Origin: Chryseobacterium indologenes | Lineage (GTDB): Bacteria; Bacteroidota; Bacteroidia; Flavobacteriales; Weeksellaceae | Assembly (NCBI RefSeq): GCF_002025665.1 | Contig: NZ_CP018786.1 | Location: 1,984,001-2,048,000, forward strand | DNA length: 64,000 bases | Direction: 5' to 3' | Shown here: piece by piece, positions 62,083-64,000 of the stretch | How positions within the stretch are numbered: position 1 is the first letter of the stretch | How the letters are laid out: each line of letters begins with the position of its first letter | Notes under the pieces: generated by a model | What the model was told of the DNA's origin: nothing | The model's database searches: none | Seen by the model: only the letters and a program-made list of their open reading frames with translations | Position numbers and translations under genes: made by a program

Positions 62083-63153
62083 ATGATAATTCAAAAAACT
62101 GAAAACTCCAGAATTTCTACATTTGACCCTAACAATTTTTCATTTGGTGGTACTTTTATTGATCATATGATCATTTGTGAGTACGAAGATGGAAAATGGG
62201 GTGATGTAAAATTAGTTCCTTACGGTCCGATTCCATTTACACCTGCCATGATGGGAGTAAATTATGGACAAGCTTGTTTTGAAGGTATGAAAGCCTATAA
62301 AGACAAAGACGGGCAGGTTTTCCTTTTCAGGCCTGAAAAGAATTTTGAACGTATCAACAAGTCAGCGAAGCGTCTTGCAATGCCGGAAGTGACTGAAGAA
62401 ATGTTTTTAGACGGATTAAAGGCATTAGTAGATATCGACAGAGAGTGGATTCCACAGGGGGAAGGAATGTCTCTTTATATCAGACCTTTGATTTTTGCTA
62501 CTGAAGAAGCTTTGAAAGCAAGAGTATCTAATAAATATATGTTTGCTATCGTTGCAACACCTGCAAAGAGCTACTATTCTGAACCGGTATCTGTAAAAAT
62601 TTCTGATCACTATTCAAGAGCTGCAAACGGTGGAGTAGGTTCCGCGAAAGCTGCAGGTAACTATGCTGCTTCTTTCTATCCAACTCAGTTGGCAATCGAA
62701 GAAGGATATGAGCAAATCATCTGGACAGATGATGCTACTCACGAATATTTCGAAGAGAGTGGTACAATGAATGTATTTGTAAGAATTAACGATACCATCT
62801 ATACACCTCCAACATCTGAGAAAATCCTTGACGGAGTAACAAGAGATAGCTTCATCCAATTAGCTAAGAAAAGAGGTATCGAAGTAAAAGTAGAACCAAT
62901 TCCTGTGAAAACAGTTATTGAAGCTTTAAAGAACAATGAGCTTAAAGAAGTATGGGGAGTAGGTACGGCAGTAGTAACTACACAGTTCCAGGCTTTAGGA
63001 TATCAGGGTGAAAAACTTGAACTTCCAAGATTATCTGATGAAGAAAGCTATGCGGCTCTTCTTAAGAAAGATTTGGTAGACCTTCAAAATAACCTTTCTG
63101 AAGATCCGTTCGGATGGAGAGTTATGGTTGATCACGCTCTTGAAACAGTTTAA
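62083..63153 (+). CDS. ilvE: branched-chain amino acid aminotransferase
   Basis: The protein has 356 residues, the long (eukaryotic-like) type. NYGQACFEGMKAYKDKDGQVFLFRPEKNFERINKSAKRL is the start of the fold-type IV domain, the PLP Lys lies in GSAKAAGNYAAS, and EESGTMNVFV is the usual Glu-containing strand. LDGVTRDSFIQLAKKRGIEV also fits. It transaminates Leu, Ile and Val and their keto acids. It is monocistronic, with its own -7 box and terminator. Confidence 0.95.
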   Translation: MIIQKTENSRISTFDPNNFSFGGTFIDHMIICEYEDGKWGDVKLVPYGPIPFTPAMMGVNYGQACFEGMKAYKDKDGQVFLFRPEKNFERINKSAKRLAMPEVTEEMFLDGLKALVDIDREWIPQGEGMSLYIRPLIFATEEALKARVSNKYMFAIVATPAKSYYSEPVSVKISDHYSRAANGGVGSAKAAGNYAASFYPTQLAIEEGYEQIIWTDDATHEYFEESGTMNVFVRINDTIYTPPTSEKILDGVTRDSFIQLAKKRGIEVKVEPIPVKTVIEALKNNELKEVWGVGTAVVTTQFQALGYQGEKLELPRLSDEESYAALLKKDLVDLQNNLSEDPFGWRVMVDHALETV

Positions 63154-63174
63154 TAGTATTTAAATAACTATATG

Positions 63175-63202
63175 AAAGCCGGGTTTTTCCCGGCTTTTTT
63201 GT
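63175..63202 (+). terminator. ilvE terminator
   Basis: AAAGCCGGG / CCCGGCTTT with a T-rich loop and T6 tail. Confidence 0.88.
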
Positions 63203-63324
63203 ATTTATGCATTGATATAAAATAGAAGAATAGTTTTATTGAAGATGAATACATTCCTCCATTCACATATTTCTGTGTCAAGTTTTGTAATTGATTCCCG
63301 AAATGTGTATTTTCGCAAAAGTTT

Positions 63325-63837
63325 ATGAGAAAAATACTCTTCATATCAGCCATAAGCCTGTTGAGCTGCAACAGAAATGCACAGACGGCCCATCCTCCTG
63401 TAGGCGGGGTTTTAAGCCAAAAAGATCTGGATGTTTCTAAGAACAGGATGAAAAATTTGAATGTCATAGAAAGAGGGCAGATTCAGGATTGGATCAGCGG
63501 TCAGTCTGTGAAGTATTATCCTACGCAGCTTAATTATTGGGTAACGGTAGAGGGCTATGATCAAAGAGAAAGAAGGAAGGATGAAACTACAATTTCCTAT
63601 TCTTATGATCTGTATGATTTTGACCAGACTAAAATCTATGATCAGCCTTTTGAGAGAAGAGATGCCAGATTCGGGCACTTTGATGAACTGAGAGCAGTGG
63701 AGAACGCTTTGCGTTTTATACATGATGGAGAGGAAGTAACTCTTTTGGTACCGTCTTCTTTAGCCTACGGAACTTACGGAGACGAAAAGAAAATAGACAA
63801 CGATATTCCATTAATCATAAAATTAAAAGCTTTATAA
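63325..63837 (+). CDS. gldI: gliding-associated FKBP-type peptidyl-prolyl isomerase GldI
   Basis: The protein has 170 residues. A lipoprotein signal (MRKILFISAISLLSC, Cys about 15) and a Gln/Pro-rich start are followed by an FKBP domain (VIERGQIQDWISGQS; VTLLVPSSLAYGTYGDEKKIDNDIPLIIKLKAL). GldI-type lipoproteins assist folding of gliding/T9SS components in flavobacteria. Most Chryseobacterium strains do not glide, but the gene is kept. The next gene, another isomerase lipoprotein, starts 4 bp later. Confidence 0.85.
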   Translation: MRKILFISAISLLSCNRNAQTAHPPVGGVLSQKDLDVSKNRMKNLNVIERGQIQDWISGQSVKYYPTQLNYWVTVEGYDQRERRKDETTISYSYDLYDFDQTKIYDQPFERRDARFGHFDELRAVENALRFIHDGEEVTLLVPSSLAYGTYGDEKKIDNDIPLIIKLKAL

Positions 63838-63841
63838 ATAC

Positions 63842-64000
63842 ATGAAATTGTTTAACAAGAATATAATTCTGGCAGCGGCAAGTATTTCGCTGATGAGTTG
63901 TACCCCAATTTATAAAAAAATGAACGTAGACAAAGAAACTTACGAAGGTCTTAATGACGGACTTTATGCCAATCTTCAAACTACAAAAGGTAACTTAATT
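63842..64000 (+). CDS. peptidyl-prolyl isomerase lipoprotein (3' partial)
   Basis: 53 residues to the window edge, starting MKLFNKNIILAAASISLMSC, a lipoprotein signal with Cys20. It then runs into DGLYANLQTTKGNLI, the first strand of a cyclophilin- or FKBP-like domain (the pattern NLQTTKGNLIVKL is typical of flavobacterial peptidyl-prolyl isomerases). It is in operon with gldI. The fold type cannot be decided from this fragment. Confidence 0.65.
   Translation, partial: MKLFNKNIILAAASISLMSCTPIYKKMNVDKETYEGLNDGLYANLQTTKGNLI

Noticed and set aside
1..64000. CRISPR arrays, rRNA genes, complete IS elements
   Set aside because: No regularly spaced repeats, rRNA sequence or transposase gene was seen.

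Overview
The window is AT-rich Bacteroidetes DNA, most likely Chryseobacterium or a close Weeksellaceae relative. Evidence: promoters of the Bacteroidetes type (TTTG, about 19 bp, TAnnTTTG), no Shine-Dalgarno boxes, a GldI gliding-type lipoprotein isomerase, a DUF4294 protein, LytTR and Y_Y_Y-type two-component systems, and short Cys-rich peptides with a double-glycine leader of a kind I associate with Chryseobacterium.

Layout. 1-7.9 kb: the 3' end of a DUF2268-like protease, a double-glycine peptide, an HxlR regulator divergent from a frameshifted MFS gene, and small metabolic or stress genes (LLM oxidoreductase, ATPase, DUF6624, YciI/DGPF, SnoaL-like, TPR, DinB). 7.9-17.9 kb: a type VI secretion effector locus consisting of a long structured leader, VgrG, a TPR adaptor, a 1600-residue PAAR-like/Rhs toxin, an immunity candidate and a second small protein. 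18-24 kb: tRNA-Ser(UGA), two more double-glycine peptides on the minus strand, a hydrolase, a VOC protein, secreted proteins and a LytS/LytTR pair. 24-31 kb: an Lrp regulator, a cobalamin riboswitch ahead of metE, and an AraC regulator with an aldehyde dehydrogenase. 31-39 kb: DUF1062, an ECF42-type sigma factor, PhzF, DoxX, a beta-barrel protein, Crp/Fnr, MFS and a membrane-bound AraC protein. 39-46 kb: a large sensor kinase with its NarL-type response regulator, a candidate small RNA, DUF1349, and LuxR- and AraC-type regulators. 46-54 kb: an alpha-oxoamine synthase with a TetR regulator, dnaX split by a -1 frameshift, an aromatic leader peptide ahead of DAHP synthase/chorismate mutase, rsgA and ndk. 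54-64 kb: alpha-L-fucosidase, a likely RiPP operon (secreted CxxC precursor, MNIO/DUF692 enzyme, DUF1772 membrane protein), rpe, an M42 peptidase, DUF4294, NUDIX, mnmD, ilvE, gldI and the start of a second isomerase.

The most interesting points are: (1) the compact MNIO RiPP operon at 55.8-57.6 kb, whose precursor carries a signal peptide and ends in a GHGCPACGMG tail; (2) an unannotated 43-residue leader peptide with 18 Phe/Tyr/Trp codons upstream of the aromatic-pathway entry enzyme, pointing to translation-coupled attenuation; (3) dnaX with an A10 run, a nearby in-frame stop and a strong downstream hairpin, which looks like programmed frameshifting giving gamma and tau; and (4) the Rhs toxin/immunity pair with a C-terminal domain I cannot assign. 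All functions are read from the sequence by eye; no database search was possible.
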